From assembly GCA_965371855.1 (NCBI GenBank), contig CBDUZZ010000086.1:1-15643 (forward strand): a stretch of 15,643 nucleotides of DNA, read 5' to 3'. A program made the position numbers and the translations under genes. Below are positions 1-7,417 of this stretch, piece by piece. Position 1 is the first letter of the stretch; each line of letters opens with the position of its first letter. Source of the stretch: JAADEM01 sp965371855. GTDB lineage: Bacteria; Bacteroidota; Bacteroidia; Bacteroidales; Marinilabiliaceae. A model generated the notes under the pieces. The model did no database searches. It was not told where the DNA came from and saw nothing but the letters and a program-made list of their open reading frames with translations.

Positions 1-23
1 TTAATATTCTAATATACAATGTG

Positions 24-167
24 TTAAGTTGTGTTTTTTAAAAGCGATTTCCCTGAGGACATCATGAAGTTTTTACGACTATATACCCTATATTCTATAC
101 TGTTTTCAACCTGCCATTCGGCAATATTAAGTTCTTTTGCAATTATTGCTAAACTTGCCTGACCCAT
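24..167 (-). pseudogene. Truncated N-terminus of Tex-like transcription accessory protein
   Basis: A 47-codon frame starts with ATG two bases after the patatin stop codon (TAA-AG-ATG), exactly where the next gene of the minus-strand operon would begin. Its first ~24 residues, including IIAKELNIAEWQVENSI, read like the start of Tex, the S1-domain RNA/DNA-binding protein of about 700-780 aa. In Tex this stretch is followed by a conserved segment of the type LLxEGATIPFISRYRKE. Here the sequence changes abruptly to EYRVYSRKNF... and stops at 24-26, and none of the minus-strand frames shows the missing Tex segment. I infer that tex has been cut by an insertion or rearrangement near position 95; the rest lies outside the window or is lost. 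The Tex assignment rests on a short match and could be wrong. Confidence 0.5.
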
Positions 168-169
168 CT

Positions 170-2497
170 TTAATCTTTATAATTCATAGAAAAGCCTATC
201 CCCAGATACCACCGAAAATAATTATCTTTAGTATTAGAGCTAAGTCCCAAACTCACGGGTCCCAGAAGACTTTTATATGTTATCTTCATCCCATAACCAA
301 ACAGGGCATTTTCATTTTCAAAATTGATTCGATCTAAATTACCTGTTGGCACATGTTCGTGATGAAGCAAATAATTAGCTCCATATTTTAGGAATATGTT
401 TCTGAAAAATACATTTTGAAAAGATAATCCTCCTAACAGATAGTTTGCATTTTCTATTTCACTAAAGTTAAGTCCGTAAAAAGGGACATCATCAAAATGA
501 ACCATTTGGCTTCCTCCAATCCTGAAATCATCAAATAACCCGGCGTCAATATTAGATATTATGACTCCAAAAGTTACTACTGGTATTATCTGAAATTTGG
601 GTTTCAGTTTAAAAAACTCCTCATATTTAAATTGTAGTTTTCCATAAGACTTAGGTGAAAGGGGTGTAACAACAATGTCATTAAACTGAGGTTCGGTCAA
701 CCCAATAGAACCCTCGAGGATATCAAAATATAAAGTGTCATCAGGATTTTCATAATTCATATAGTACTTATTATTAAAATATAAGCTTGCAATCATCCCC
801 AGTTCAGCACCTGATGTCGGATAATTTCTGTCGTTAAGGGTATTGAAATAATAATTTACATCAGCAATATATTGATTTACTTTTAAGTTTTTAATCCCTT
901 CCGGAAATCCATGCCAGAATTTTAACTTTTTTCTTCCTGATCGATATTTCAAACCGATTAAAGCACTGTGCTTTAATGATTGCGTTAGAAGAAGCCCGGT
1001 TAAAAACTCATGATATACAGACTCTCCAATGTCTTTTGATTGTCCTTTTTCATATTCAGGAATTTGTTTGTTAAGATAGCTATACTTCACATACCCCGCC
1101 ATTCTTTGCCTTTTACCAAGATACTTAAGATAGCTGACTCTTGCTTTTGGGTTTGCTGAAATATCACCCTCAACAATAAAACGTGAAGATTTACCAAGCA
1201 AATTACGTAAAGTGGTATTGAGTAATATTCCGGCAGAAAAAAGGTTATCGTAATGCACTGAAGCATTAATGGATGCAGGTTGCTTTTCTACAATATTAAC
1301 AATTAAAGTGTACTTGTCTTCATCGCTTGTTTTTTCAATTTGATAAAGAACTTTCTTAAAGGCGTTTGTTCCATAAATTCTATTTATTCCATGTTCAATA
1401 TCTTCTCTTGTTGTTTTTTCTTCTTCTTCAATTTTTAGTTTACCAAGTACTAACCTGTCTCCTACCAATTTATTACCTCTAAGTTCTATGTCGGCTACAA
1501 AAATGGAATCGACGTTAAGATAAACACCCGAAGGAGGCATATGTTGTTTGTTGATTTTTTTTGCAAGGTCATGAAATTTTGATCTTGCTTGTTCTCCTGC
1601 CTCATAACCCAATTCAAGAATTTCTGCATAATTGTTAAAACTTCCTGTGGAATAATTTTCAAGGTCAGGTTTAATGTAGATATCACATTTTTTTATATCA
1701 TTAGCAACTTTCTTCAAACTGGGAAACATAGCTACCTGCATAAGAATACCTGTCATACTTCCTAATTCATAGGCATTAATTAGCCCTTCGTCAGAAACAT
1801 TAACACCAATAATATAATCAGCCCCCATCTTAATTGCCTCATCTACCGGAAAGTTGTCGAGTACACCCCCGTCAACAGCCAGAGTGCTGTCAAGATCGGC
1901 AGCAGTAAAAACGGTAGGTATCGCCATGCTTGCACGCATAGCACTCCCCAAAGATCCATTTTTAAATATTATTGGTTTTCCTGTACTAATATCTGTTGCT
2001 ACGCATCTGAAAGGGATTGGAAAGTCATCGAAAGAGTCATATTTCATCGCAGGCCAGGGATATCTTGAAAGCATCTGGCTTAACATTTGGCCTTCAATCA
2101 TACCCGATGGAATTGATAGTTTGCCGTCTTTAAAATAGAGTGAAGCAAGGAAACGAGTATAATACTCTTTCTCTTCAAATGAAATATAGTTATAAGGAAT
2201 ATTGCTTGATAATATTATATCCCAATCAATTTGCCTGACTATTGAATCTAGTTGGTCAGCCGAATAACCAATAGAATACAAACCACCAATTATACTCCCC
2301 ATACTTGTACCAACAATAAAATCAGGCCTGATACCCTCTTCTTCCAGAGCTTTTAAAATACCTACATGGGCTATACCTTTAGCACCGCCACCGCTAAGAA
2401 CAACACCTATTTTAGTATCTTCATTTATTTGAGAATAACAAAAAAACGGGTTAACAATCAGGAGTGCAATGATTAATAAGAATAAAAGTCTTTTCAT
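170..2497 (-). CDS. Patatin-like phospholipase with POTRA and outer-membrane barrel
   Basis: A putative lipid acyl hydrolase anchored in or exported through the outer membrane (PlpD/type Vd-like architecture). From the ATG at 2497 (775 aa), residues 1-23 form a signal peptide ending in CYSQ. The patatin domain (about 29-315) shows the oxyanion motif GGGAKG (36-41), the nucleophile elbow GTSMG (Ser65) and the catalytic Asp in DGG (Asp209), so the Ser-Asp dyad is intact. Residues ~330-405 resemble one POTRA domain (VADIELRGNKLVGDRL), and ~408-775 is a long beta-rich region typical of an Omp85-like 16-strand barrel, ending in aromatic-rich strands. A TTG two codons upstream could also start the frame, but the ATG directly precedes the signal peptide and is preferred. 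It follows the helicase gene by 11 nt and is probably co-transcribed with it. The substrate is unknown. Confidence 0.9.
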   Translation of the reverse strand: MKRLLFLLIIALLIVNPFFCYSQINEDTKIGVVLSGGGAKGIAHVGILKALEEEGIRPDFIVGTSMGSIIGGLYSIGYSADQLDSIVRQIDWDIILSSNIPYNYISFEEKEYYTRFLASLYFKDGKLSIPSGMIEGQMLSQMLSRYPWPAMKYDSFDDFPIPFRCVATDISTGKPIIFKNGSLGSAMRASMAIPTVFTAADLDSTLAVDGGVLDNFPVDEAIKMGADYIIGVNVSDEGLINAYELGSMTGILMQVAMFPSLKKVANDIKKCDIYIKPDLENYSTGSFNNYAEILELGYEAGEQARSKFHDLAKKINKQHMPPSGVYLNVDSIFVADIELRGNKLVGDRLVLGKLKIEEEEKTTREDIEHGINRIYGTNAFKKVLYQIEKTSDEDKYTLIVNIVEKQPASINASVHYDNLFSAGILLNTTLRNLLGKSSRFIVEGDISANPKARVSYLKYLGKRQRMAGYVKYSYLNKQIPEYEKGQSKDIGESVYHEFLTGLLLTQSLKHSALIGLKYRSGRKKLKFWHGFPEGIKNLKVNQYIADVNYYFNTLNDRNYPTSGAELGMIASLYFNNKYYMNYENPDDTLYFDILEGSIGLTEPQFNDIVVTPLSPKSYGKLQFKYEEFFKLKPKFQIIPVVTFGVIISNIDAGLFDDFRIGGSQMVHFDDVPFYGLNFSEIENANYLLGGLSFQNVFFRNIFLKYGANYLLHHEHVPTGNLDRINFENENALFGYGMKITYKSLLGPVSLGLSSNTKDNYFRWYLGIGFSMNYKD

Positions 2498-2508
2498 AAC
2501 CAAATTGT

Positions 2509-3744
2509 TTACTTTTTATAGCCTTTCCTTTTGTTTTTATAGTTTTTTCGTTTTCCTCCCTGATAGTTTTTATTTTTTCGTGATTTAAACATCTCAGGAG
2601 CTCTGTATTCGGGGCCTTCTCCAATTTCAGCGGGGAGAGGTATTTTGTAAATATCTTTTTCGATTAAGCGTTCAATCTTGTAAAAATCCAGTTGGTCATC
2701 TTCATTGATAAGCGTTAATGCCACCCCCTGAGTTTCGGCTCTTGCGGTACGTCCTACACGGTGAACATAATCTTCAGCATCACGCGGAACATCGTAGTTT
2801 ATAACCAGGTCAATCTTCTCGATATCGATACCGCGAGCAATAATATCTGTAGCAACAAGTATTTGAATATTCCTGTTTTTAAACCTTCTTAATACCTCTT
2901 CCCTTTCAGCCTGTTCAAGGTCGGAGTGGATGGCATTTGCATTAAACCCATTTCTTTTTAATGATTGTACAATCTCTTTAACTTTCTGTTTGCGTGATGA
3001 GAATACAAGAATACTAGGCAAGTCTTTCTCTCTAAGAAGTGAATTCAAAAGAGGAATTTTTTGGGTATCGTAAACCATATAGGCTGCCTGAAGTATTCCT
3101 TCGGCAGGTTTTGAAATAGCAATGTTAACCTCAGCAGGGTCAGTTAGTATTTTTTTTGCCAGATCTCTGATTTTTGGTGGCATTGTAGCTGAAAACATCA
3201 GCGTCTGCCGTTTTTCCGGGATATGTTTTGTTACTTTCATTATATCGTCGAAAAAACCCATATCGAGCATTCTATCTGCTTCATCGAGTATCAGGCATTC
3301 AACAGTGTCGAAATTAACATATCCCATTGTTATATGTTGTATCATTCTGCCGGGCGTGGCAATCACAATATCACTTCCTGTCTCCAGTGCAGTTCTCTGT
3401 CGAGCCCACTCTTGTGAATCATTACCGCCATAAATGGCAGTTGAAGATACAGGTAGAAAGTAACCGAATCCTTCCATATGCTGGTCTATCTGTATGGCCA
3501 GCTCTCTTGTGGGTACCAGAATCAAGGCTTTAACTCCATGATGTTCTTTTTCCAACAAACTGTTACAGAGTGGCAACAAGTAGGCAGCAGTTTTACCGGT
3601 TCCGGTTTGGGCACAGGCAATCAAATCTTTGCCTTCCATGATTACCGGTATTGTTTGCTCCTGTACAGGGGTTGCCTTTTCAAATCTCATGGCATCCAGT
3701 CCGTCGAGGATCAATTCTGAAAAATTAAAATGTTTAAAGTCCAT
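2509..3744 (-). CDS. DEAD-box ATP-dependent RNA helicase, RhlE-like
   Basis: ATP-dependent RNA helicase of 411 aa, acting on structured RNA in the cytoplasm (ribosome assembly or RNA turnover in this family). All core motifs are visible in order: Q motif around FEKATPVQEQ (21-30), motif I AQTGTGKT (45-52), Ia PTRELA (78-83), TPGR (130-133), DEAD (154-157), SAT (185-187), ARGID (303-307) and HRVGRTAR (328-335). The last ~35 residues are a Lys/Arg/Asn/Gly-rich basic tail, as in RhlE-type helicases, probably for non-specific RNA binding. The ATG at 3744 gives a standard N-terminus; no strong Shine-Dalgarno sequence is present. It is in the minus-strand operon between the rRNA methyltransferase (134-nt gap) and the patatin gene. 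RhlE, SrmB and DbpA cannot be separated with certainty by eye; the short length and basic tail favour RhlE. Confidence 0.95.
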   Translation of the reverse strand: MDFKHFNFSELILDGLDAMRFEKATPVQEQTIPVIMEGKDLIACAQTGTGKTAAYLLPLCNSLLEKEHHGVKALILVPTRELAIQIDQHMEGFGYFLPVSSTAIYGGNDSQEWARQRTALETGSDIVIATPGRMIQHITMGYVNFDTVECLILDEADRMLDMGFFDDIMKVTKHIPEKRQTLMFSATMPPKIRDLAKKILTDPAEVNIAISKPAEGILQAAYMVYDTQKIPLLNSLLREKDLPSILVFSSRKQKVKEIVQSLKRNGFNANAIHSDLEQAEREEVLRRFKNRNIQILVATDIIARGIDIEKIDLVINYDVPRDAEDYVHRVGRTARAETQGVALTLINEDDQLDFYKIERLIEKDIYKIPLPAEIGEGPEYRAPEMFKSRKNKNYQGGKRKNYKNKRKGYKK

Positions 3745-3750
3745 TCAGTT

Positions 3751-3800
3751 ATAAAGTTCGTAAAGTTTATAAAGTTAAAAGTTTGTAAAGTAAAAAGTTT
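3751..3800. repeat. Degenerate AAGTTTRTAAAG direct repeats in operon gap
   Basis: The 134-nt gap between the methyltransferase and helicase genes contains four or five degenerate copies of AAAGTTTGTAAAG/AAAGTTTATAAAG. They are A+T rich and form no clear hairpin, and no ORF is seen. This is simple-sequence expansion between co-oriented genes; it might weaken read-through, but nothing shows that. Confidence 0.5.
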
Positions 3801-3878
3801 GATGTAGTTTATCAGGTGTAATAATTATTTCAACATGAAACTATATAGTATTGTATCATTATTTCATTCACTCATTAA

Positions 3879-5066
3879 TCAAAGAACCTGCAATACCAGC
3901 CCTTTCAAATATTCACCTTCGGGGTGATAAATGCTTATAGGGTGATCGGCAGGCTGTGTTAGCTGATGAAGTATTTTTACTTGTCGTCCTGTTCTTGCTG
4001 CGGCCGAAAAGGTCATTTTTCTGAACATATCTTTATTTACAACCTGAGAACATGAGAATGTGAATATTATTCCTCCCGGTTTAATCTGTTCAATAGCCAC
4101 GGCATTAAGTCGTTTGTATCCCTGCAAGGCATTGTGTAAAACATTTTGATGTTTTGCAAAAGCAGGAGGGTCAAGAATGATAAGGTCGTATTTGTCTTTG
4201 GCATTATCTAAAAACTTGAACGCATCCATTGCAAAAGACTTATGCCTTTCATCATTAGGAAAATTCAGTTCAATATTTTTATCATTAATGCTTATAGCAC
4301 GCTCTGAACTATCGACCGAATGAACACTCTTAGCCTGACCTCTCATTGCATAGAAAGAGAAACCGCCTGTGTAACAAAACAAATTCAGCACATCCCGGTC
4401 TTTCGAATATTTCTCAAGCAGTGCACGATTCTCCCTTTGGTCGATAAAGAAACCCGTTTTTTGACCTTTCTCCCAGTCAACCTGGAATTTCAGACCGTTT
4501 TCCTGTGCTATTTTTGATGGTGATGTACCCCAAACATAATCATTAACGGGATTCAGGTTTGCTTTAAACGGAAGACTTCCTTCCGATTTATTGTATATGG
4601 CTTTCAGCTTATCACCTAAAACATCTTTTAATAAATCATTAAAAGTGTCTTGTATTTTATACATTCCTACAGAATGCATCTGAACAACGGCAGTGCCATT
4701 ATAAAAATCAACGATAAGCCCCGGCATACCATCTCCTTCGGCACTAACAAGACGATAAGCGTTGGTGTGCTCATTATCGACCAACCCTAACTCTTTTCGC
4801 AGGTTATATGCTGCCTCAATCTTTTCCTTCCAGAAACCATTATCAACAGGCTCATTCTTAAAAGTGAGAATTCTAACGGCTATGGAACCTATCTGGTAGT
4901 GGCCAATACCAAGAAATTCATCTTTATTATCATAAACAGCGACAAGATCACCTTCAACAACATTTCCCTTGATTTTTTTTATGGCTCCGGAAAACACCCA
5001 CGGGTGATAGCGTCTGACACTCTGGTCTTTTCCCGACTTAAGGATTACAATAGGTAAATCACTCAT
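3879..5066 (-). CDS. rlmI: Class I rRNA large-subunit methyltransferase, RlmI-like
   Basis: SAM-dependent RNA cytosine-C5 methyltransferase of 395 aa. By family it would methylate 23S rRNA at the position equivalent to C1962 of E. coli. An N-terminal PUA-like domain (about 5-75, with HPWVFSGAI at 21-29) is followed by the RlmI-type linker and a Rossmann methyltransferase domain. Visible landmarks are TGFFIDQREN (204-213), SAM motif I LFCYTGGFS (229-237), the catalytic-loop DPPAF (299-303) and FSCS with Cys339 near the C-terminus. Length and order match RlmI/YccW. The ATG at 5066 begins a conserved PUA start. The gene lies 14 nt after the exonuclease stop, so the two are probably co-translated. 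The symbol is assigned by family resemblance; the exact target base is inferred. Confidence 0.88.
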   Translation of the reverse strand: MSDLPIVILKSGKDQSVRRYHPWVFSGAIKKIKGNVVEGDLVAVYDNKDEFLGIGHYQIGSIAVRILTFKNEPVDNGFWKEKIEAAYNLRKELGLVDNEHTNAYRLVSAEGDGMPGLIVDFYNGTAVVQMHSVGMYKIQDTFNDLLKDVLGDKLKAIYNKSEGSLPFKANLNPVNDYVWGTSPSKIAQENGLKFQVDWEKGQKTGFFIDQRENRALLEKYSKDRDVLNLFCYTGGFSFYAMRGQAKSVHSVDSSERAISINDKNIELNFPNDERHKSFAMDAFKFLDNAKDKYDLIILDPPAFAKHQNVLHNALQGYKRLNAVAIEQIKPGGIIFTFSCSQVVNKDMFRKMTFSAAARTGRQVKILHQLTQPADHPISIYHPEGEYLKGLVLQVL

Positions 5067-5080
5067 CTAAATGAAATATT

Positions 5081-5683
5081 TTAAAATGTTAAGGATTCAG
5101 CATAAAACTCCGGAAAAACTCGGCTTAACCCTTTATAAATAAGTAGGCCAGCCCATGCATCAGTAGCTGCATAGCTCTGTTGACTTTCAGTATAGCTCTC
5201 TGCTTCCCAATTCGACAACCTTTGCCTTTTACTTATTTTGATATCCATCAATAAAGCAGCAAGTTTTTTCAAACTAAAAACTTCCAGGCCGGCATCTTTA
5301 GCATAATCTTGCAACTCAATAAATCCGGCAGGCTCAAAACTCTTCAATCTCTGCAGAGCTTTAATGTCATCACGAATAGCCACTCCCACTTTTTTAATAT
5401 CAGGATTAGTAAGGATATTCAATATTTCAGTAGTTAAACCGGTTCTGTTAAGTCTTATCAGATATGCTTTGTCGTTAGTAGATAGCTGCAATAGTGCAAC
5501 TTCATTTTTTTGACCTTTTTTAAAAGCCGGCTTAGTCTCGGTATCAAATCCGATTACTCTCTCATCTTTTAACTCGTTTGCTACGATGTATAAATTCTCC
5601 AAATCGTCAACAACTACAATTTCTCCGGTAAACTTACCTAAAGGCAGTTCTTCCATCTCTTCTTTTGATATGCTTGTATGCAT
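5081..5683 (-). CDS. RNase D-like 3'-5' exonuclease (DEDDy)
   Basis: A 200-aa stand-alone 3'-5' exonuclease domain of the DnaQ/RNase D superfamily. The DEDDy catalytic set is complete: Exo I FDTET (Asp47, Glu49), Exo II in VGVAIRDDIKAL (Asp106) and Exo III YAATDAW (Tyr171, Asp175). There is no HRDC domain, so it is the short single-domain form common in Bacteroidota rather than full RNase D. The substrate (structured RNA or DNA) cannot be told from sequence. It sits between DUF5063 (95-nt gap) and rlmI (14-nt gap), in an operon rich in RNA-acting proteins, which favours an RNA role by context only. The ATG at 5683 is the first in frame. Confidence 0.88.
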   Translation of the reverse strand: MHTSISKEEMEELPLGKFTGEIVVVDDLENLYIVANELKDERVIGFDTETKPAFKKGQKNEVALLQLSTNDKAYLIRLNRTGLTTEILNILTNPDIKKVGVAIRDDIKALQRLKSFEPAGFIELQDYAKDAGLEVFSLKKLAALLMDIKISKRQRLSNWEAESYTESQQSYAATDAWAGLLIYKGLSRVFPEFYAESLTF

Positions 5684-5694
5684 TAAACTAAATT

Positions 5695-5724
5695 ATATTG
5701 TTATATTGTTGTATTGTTGTATTG
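5695..5724. repeat. TATTGTTGTATTG simple repeat
   Basis: A short tandem run of TATTGTTATATTG/TATTGTTGTATTG lies in the 95-nt gap between the DUF5063 and exonuclease genes. It looks like slippage-type simple sequence; no gene or hairpin is seen. Confidence 0.45.
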
Positions 5725-5778
5725 CCTGCCAGATGTCAAACAGATTGATTTGTTTACTATTATTCATTAATTCGTAAT

Positions 5779-6414
5779 TCACAATTCATCATTATCTTCC
5801 TGCCATGATTTTTGCATTTTACTAATTATCCAATCACCAGAATTAGATTCTTTTTCGTCAGATTCTTTTTCTGTTAATTCATCACTCAGGTCATCGCCAC
5901 TGTAATAAACATTGTGCAAAGCTCTTAAAGTATTTACCAGTCGCTGGCCCCAATATAATTCAAAATTACCTGTAACCTCAAAAAGTGCATCGTTCATAAT
6001 TTCGGTAACGGCAGTTTTGTATGCTTCAACAAAGTTTTTAACATCCTGATAAATATCGGTGATATCTTCAGAAATATTTGCACTTAAAGGAACATCACTG
6101 TGCTGCATTTCAGCAGTAAACACCTCAAGATAGTCATCGTGTTGTCCCATTTTTTTTCTAACAGAAGTAAGAATATGTTGATAAAGGTCTTCGTCAACAA
6201 CTTTATCAATAAACTCATCTGCAAGCTCCTCTTCTGTTTTTGGCAATACAACAGCCTTAAGATACAACAGTGGTAATATTTTTAATGTAATGCTAATGAA
6301 ATCCTTTTTTGTATATTTATTACTGTTCTCCAGCACATTACAAAATTCATTGGAAACTGTTACAAACTCCAATACGTTTTTTGAATACACAATATGACTA
6401 AATGAATCTTCCAT
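5779..6414 (-). CDS. DUF5063 domain-containing protein
   Basis: A 211-aa soluble, acidic, largely helical protein with no signal peptide or membrane segment. The N-terminal part (VLEFVTVSNEFCNVLEN, then LKILPLLYLKAVVLP around residues 14-59) and the later WGQRLVNTLRALHNVYY segment (about 154-170) match what I know of DUF5063, a family of unknown function found mainly in Bacteroidota. It often precedes the short 3'-5' exonuclease gene, as here. The C-terminus is Asp/Glu/Ser rich (about 174-211) and probably disordered. It is the first gene of the minus-strand operon, with a candidate -7 element about 60 nt upstream of the ATG at 6414. No catalytic motif is recognised, so no function is proposed. 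Confidence 0.75.
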   Translation of the reverse strand: MEDSFSHIVYSKNVLEFVTVSNEFCNVLENSNKYTKKDFISITLKILPLLYLKAVVLPKTEEELADEFIDKVVDEDLYQHILTSVRKKMGQHDDYLEVFTAEMQHSDVPLSANISEDITDIYQDVKNFVEAYKTAVTEIMNDALFEVTGNFELYWGQRLVNTLRALHNVYYSGDDLSDELTEKESDEKESNSGDWIISKMQKSWQEDNDEL

Positions 6415-6471
6415 TCCGGCGATAATCTTTTTCTTAATATTTTAATTAAACCTTATTTTGTAATCAGGACA

Positions 6472-6479
6472 CAAAAATA
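6472..6479 (-). promoter_or_regulatory. Candidate Bacteroidota -7 element for the minus-strand operon
   Basis: On the minus strand the sequence reads TATTTTTG, a perfect match to the TAnnTTTG -7 consensus of the Bacteroidota primary sigma factor. It lies about 58 nt upstream of the DUF5063 ATG. A TTTG-like -33 element at ideal spacing is not clear (only a TTTT run). It fits the single start needed for the five-gene operon. This is a motif match only. Confidence 0.35.
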
Positions 6480-6569
6480 CAAAAAATATTCCGGTCTTGT
6501 TAAAAGAAAAAATTTGGGCTAAATATTATCAGTCAATAAAAAGCCGGACAGGTTTTGAGGGGTATTAAA

Positions 6570-6594
6570 AAAGTAAACCAGGTTCTTTTACTTT
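6570..6594. other. Perfect 8-bp hairpin in the intergenic region
   Basis: AAAGTAAA (6570-6577) and TTTACTTT (6587-6594) form a perfect 8-bp inverted repeat with a 9-nt loop. It is not followed by a T-run and is not next to a gene end, so a terminator is unlikely. It may be a small dispersed palindrome. Confidence 0.4.
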
Positions 6595-6662
6595 GTCACA
6601 ACGTTGCTTGTGTTACCCGCAAGGCATCTTATGTTAACTGCGACACATCTTTTGCAGCATTT

Positions 6663-6747
6663 TCAATATCCAATAATCAATATCCAATACCCAATGAACA
6701 ACAAAAAATTGGGAACTGATAATTGAGTGTTCGATATTGGATGTTGA
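6663..6747. repeat. Imperfect palindromic CAATATCC element
   Basis: The left arm repeats CAATATCCAAT motifs and ends in CCCAAT (6690-6695). The right arm starts with ATTGGG (6708-6713) and ends with ATATTGGATGTTGA (6734-6747), the approximate reverse complement of the left arm. I have seen this ATATTGGATATTG-type palindrome as a common intergenic repeat in Bacteroidota. A second perfect hairpin follows directly: GGACAGA (6749-6755) and TCTGTCC (6759-6765). No gene is present. Confidence 0.55.
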
Positions 6748-6820
6748 AGGACAGATTTTCTGTCCCCCCTAACGTCGTTTACTTGTATTGACTAGTGTCA
6801 AGTCAAATATATCTTTTGGG

Positions 6821-6876
6821 CGAAGACTGCTACGTTCCCGATAAACGGGACGAGGCTATTCCTCCTCGCAATGACG
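6821..6876 (-). repeat. CGTCATTGCGAGG-type dispersed repeat
   Basis: On the minus strand this segment starts CGTCATTGCGAGGAGG and continues to a GCAGTCTTCG end. That is the hallmark of a widespread dispersed repeat (CGTCATTGCGAGGAG...GAAGCAATC) found in many bacterial genomes. A nested hairpin TCCCG-ATAAA-CGGGA lies inside it (6836-6850). Flanking words CTTGTATTGACTA (6783-6795) and CTTGTATTCACTA (left end near 6894) may mark a target duplication or an older direct repeat. Confidence 0.55.
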
Positions 6877-6964
6877 TACAAATATTTAGTTTCCTTGTAT
6901 TCACTAACGATGGCTTTTCGTAATACAATATCCCATATTAGTCAAATAAATATATCATTTAGTC

Positions 6965-6977
6965 AAAAAAAAAAAAA
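6965..6977. other. A13 homopolymer
   Basis: An uninterrupted run of 13 adenines lies in a very A+T-rich stretch (about 6940-7030) upstream of the 21-bp array. Such a tract bends DNA and is prone to slippage or assembly error. No promoter match is evident next to it. Confidence 0.5.
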
Positions 6978-7064
6978 CAGAAAAGAAATAAATACATAAA
7001 TTTATGATAAAATAATTATTATGTAACCATTGCTAATCAAACATTAATGAACCGGTTATCATTG

Positions 7065-7253
7065 TTTATAGCAGACACGAATGGGCAACTGATTGCCACG
7101 CACTGTCAATTAACAGACACGCATATGCAAACCATTCCTCCGCTATTGCAACTGATTGCCACGCAATAGCAAGTGACAGGCACGTATGTACAAACCATTC
7201 TACCGGATAAAAAAACGACTGCCCCGCTATTGCAACTAACAGACACGCACGGG
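7065..7253. repeat. 21-bp degenerate tandem array, nine units in exact register
   Basis: Cutting the sequence every 21 bp from 7065 gives nine units with no indel. Seven start with CAA or TTTATAGCAG/CAATTAACAG-like words and most carry a central CACGC/CCGC core: CAACTGATTGCCACGCA (7086, 7149), CAATTAACAGACACGCA (7107), CAACTAACAGACACGCA (7233), CAAACCATTC (7128, 7191). Units follow an A-B-C order, so 7086-7148 and 7149-7211 form a 63-bp higher-order repeat (about 46 of 63 positions identical by eye). One frame reads as heptads of the type [DN]-x-H-A-x-A-[TN], open from 7037 to a stop, but it lacks ATG and is probably not a gene. The array ends in G8 (7251-7258). Function unknown; iteron-like binding sites or a decayed coding repeat are both possible. 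Confidence 0.7.
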
Positions 7254-7337
7254 GGGGGAAGTTTACAGTTGATAGAAATAAGGAGAATATGGTGATTTGA
7301 AGATAAAAAGATTAATGCATCAACATATCAATCCGTT

Positions 7338-7363
7338 GTTGGTGCGCGATTATATCGCGTTCC
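7338..7363 (+). repeat. REP-like palindrome, family A, left copy
   Basis: GTT followed by the stem GGTGCGCGAT (7341-7350), loop TAT and right arm ATCGCGTTCC (7354-7363). The stem has one G-T wobble and one T-T mismatch near its base. It is the inverted counterpart of the palindrome at 8083-8108, and the two flank the 214-aa gene. Size, 3-nt loop and GTTGG foot resemble REP elements mobilised by REP-associated tyrosine transposases, but no such transposase is in the window. Confidence 0.55.
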
Positions 7364-7417
7364 ACTTTATAATCATCATCAATCATAATTATTCACTAAT
7401 AATTAAAACAAAATGCC

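Noticed and set aside
1854..2138. Plus-strand 94-aa frame inside the patatin gene
   Set aside because: It is the antisense shadow of the conserved patatin domain and has no family signature of its own.
3122..3720. Several plus-strand frames opposite the helicase gene
   Set aside because: They mirror the helicase codons (motifs DEAD, TPGR and AQTGTGKT are on the other strand) and show no independent protein features.
6749..6765. Rho-independent terminator at the GGACAGA/TCTGTCC hairpin
   Set aside because: No T-run follows (CCCCCTAACG instead) and no gene ends near it on either strand.
7037..7210. Open frame through the 21-bp array giving heptads such as DCHAIAS and NRHAYAN
   Set aside because: It has no ATG, GTG or TTG in a sensible position and no ribosome binding site, and the regularity follows from the 21-bp repeat itself. 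I report the array, not a gene.
7065..7253. CRISPR array
   Set aside because: Units are contiguous 21-mers that drift along their whole length, with no conserved repeat and unique spacer alternation and no cas genes nearby.
7355..7375. TATAAT-like -10 box (CTTTATAATC) upstream of the 214-aa gene
   Set aside because: Bacteroidota promoters use a TAnnTTTG -7 element, and no -33 partner is seen; a chance match in A+T-rich DNA is likely.
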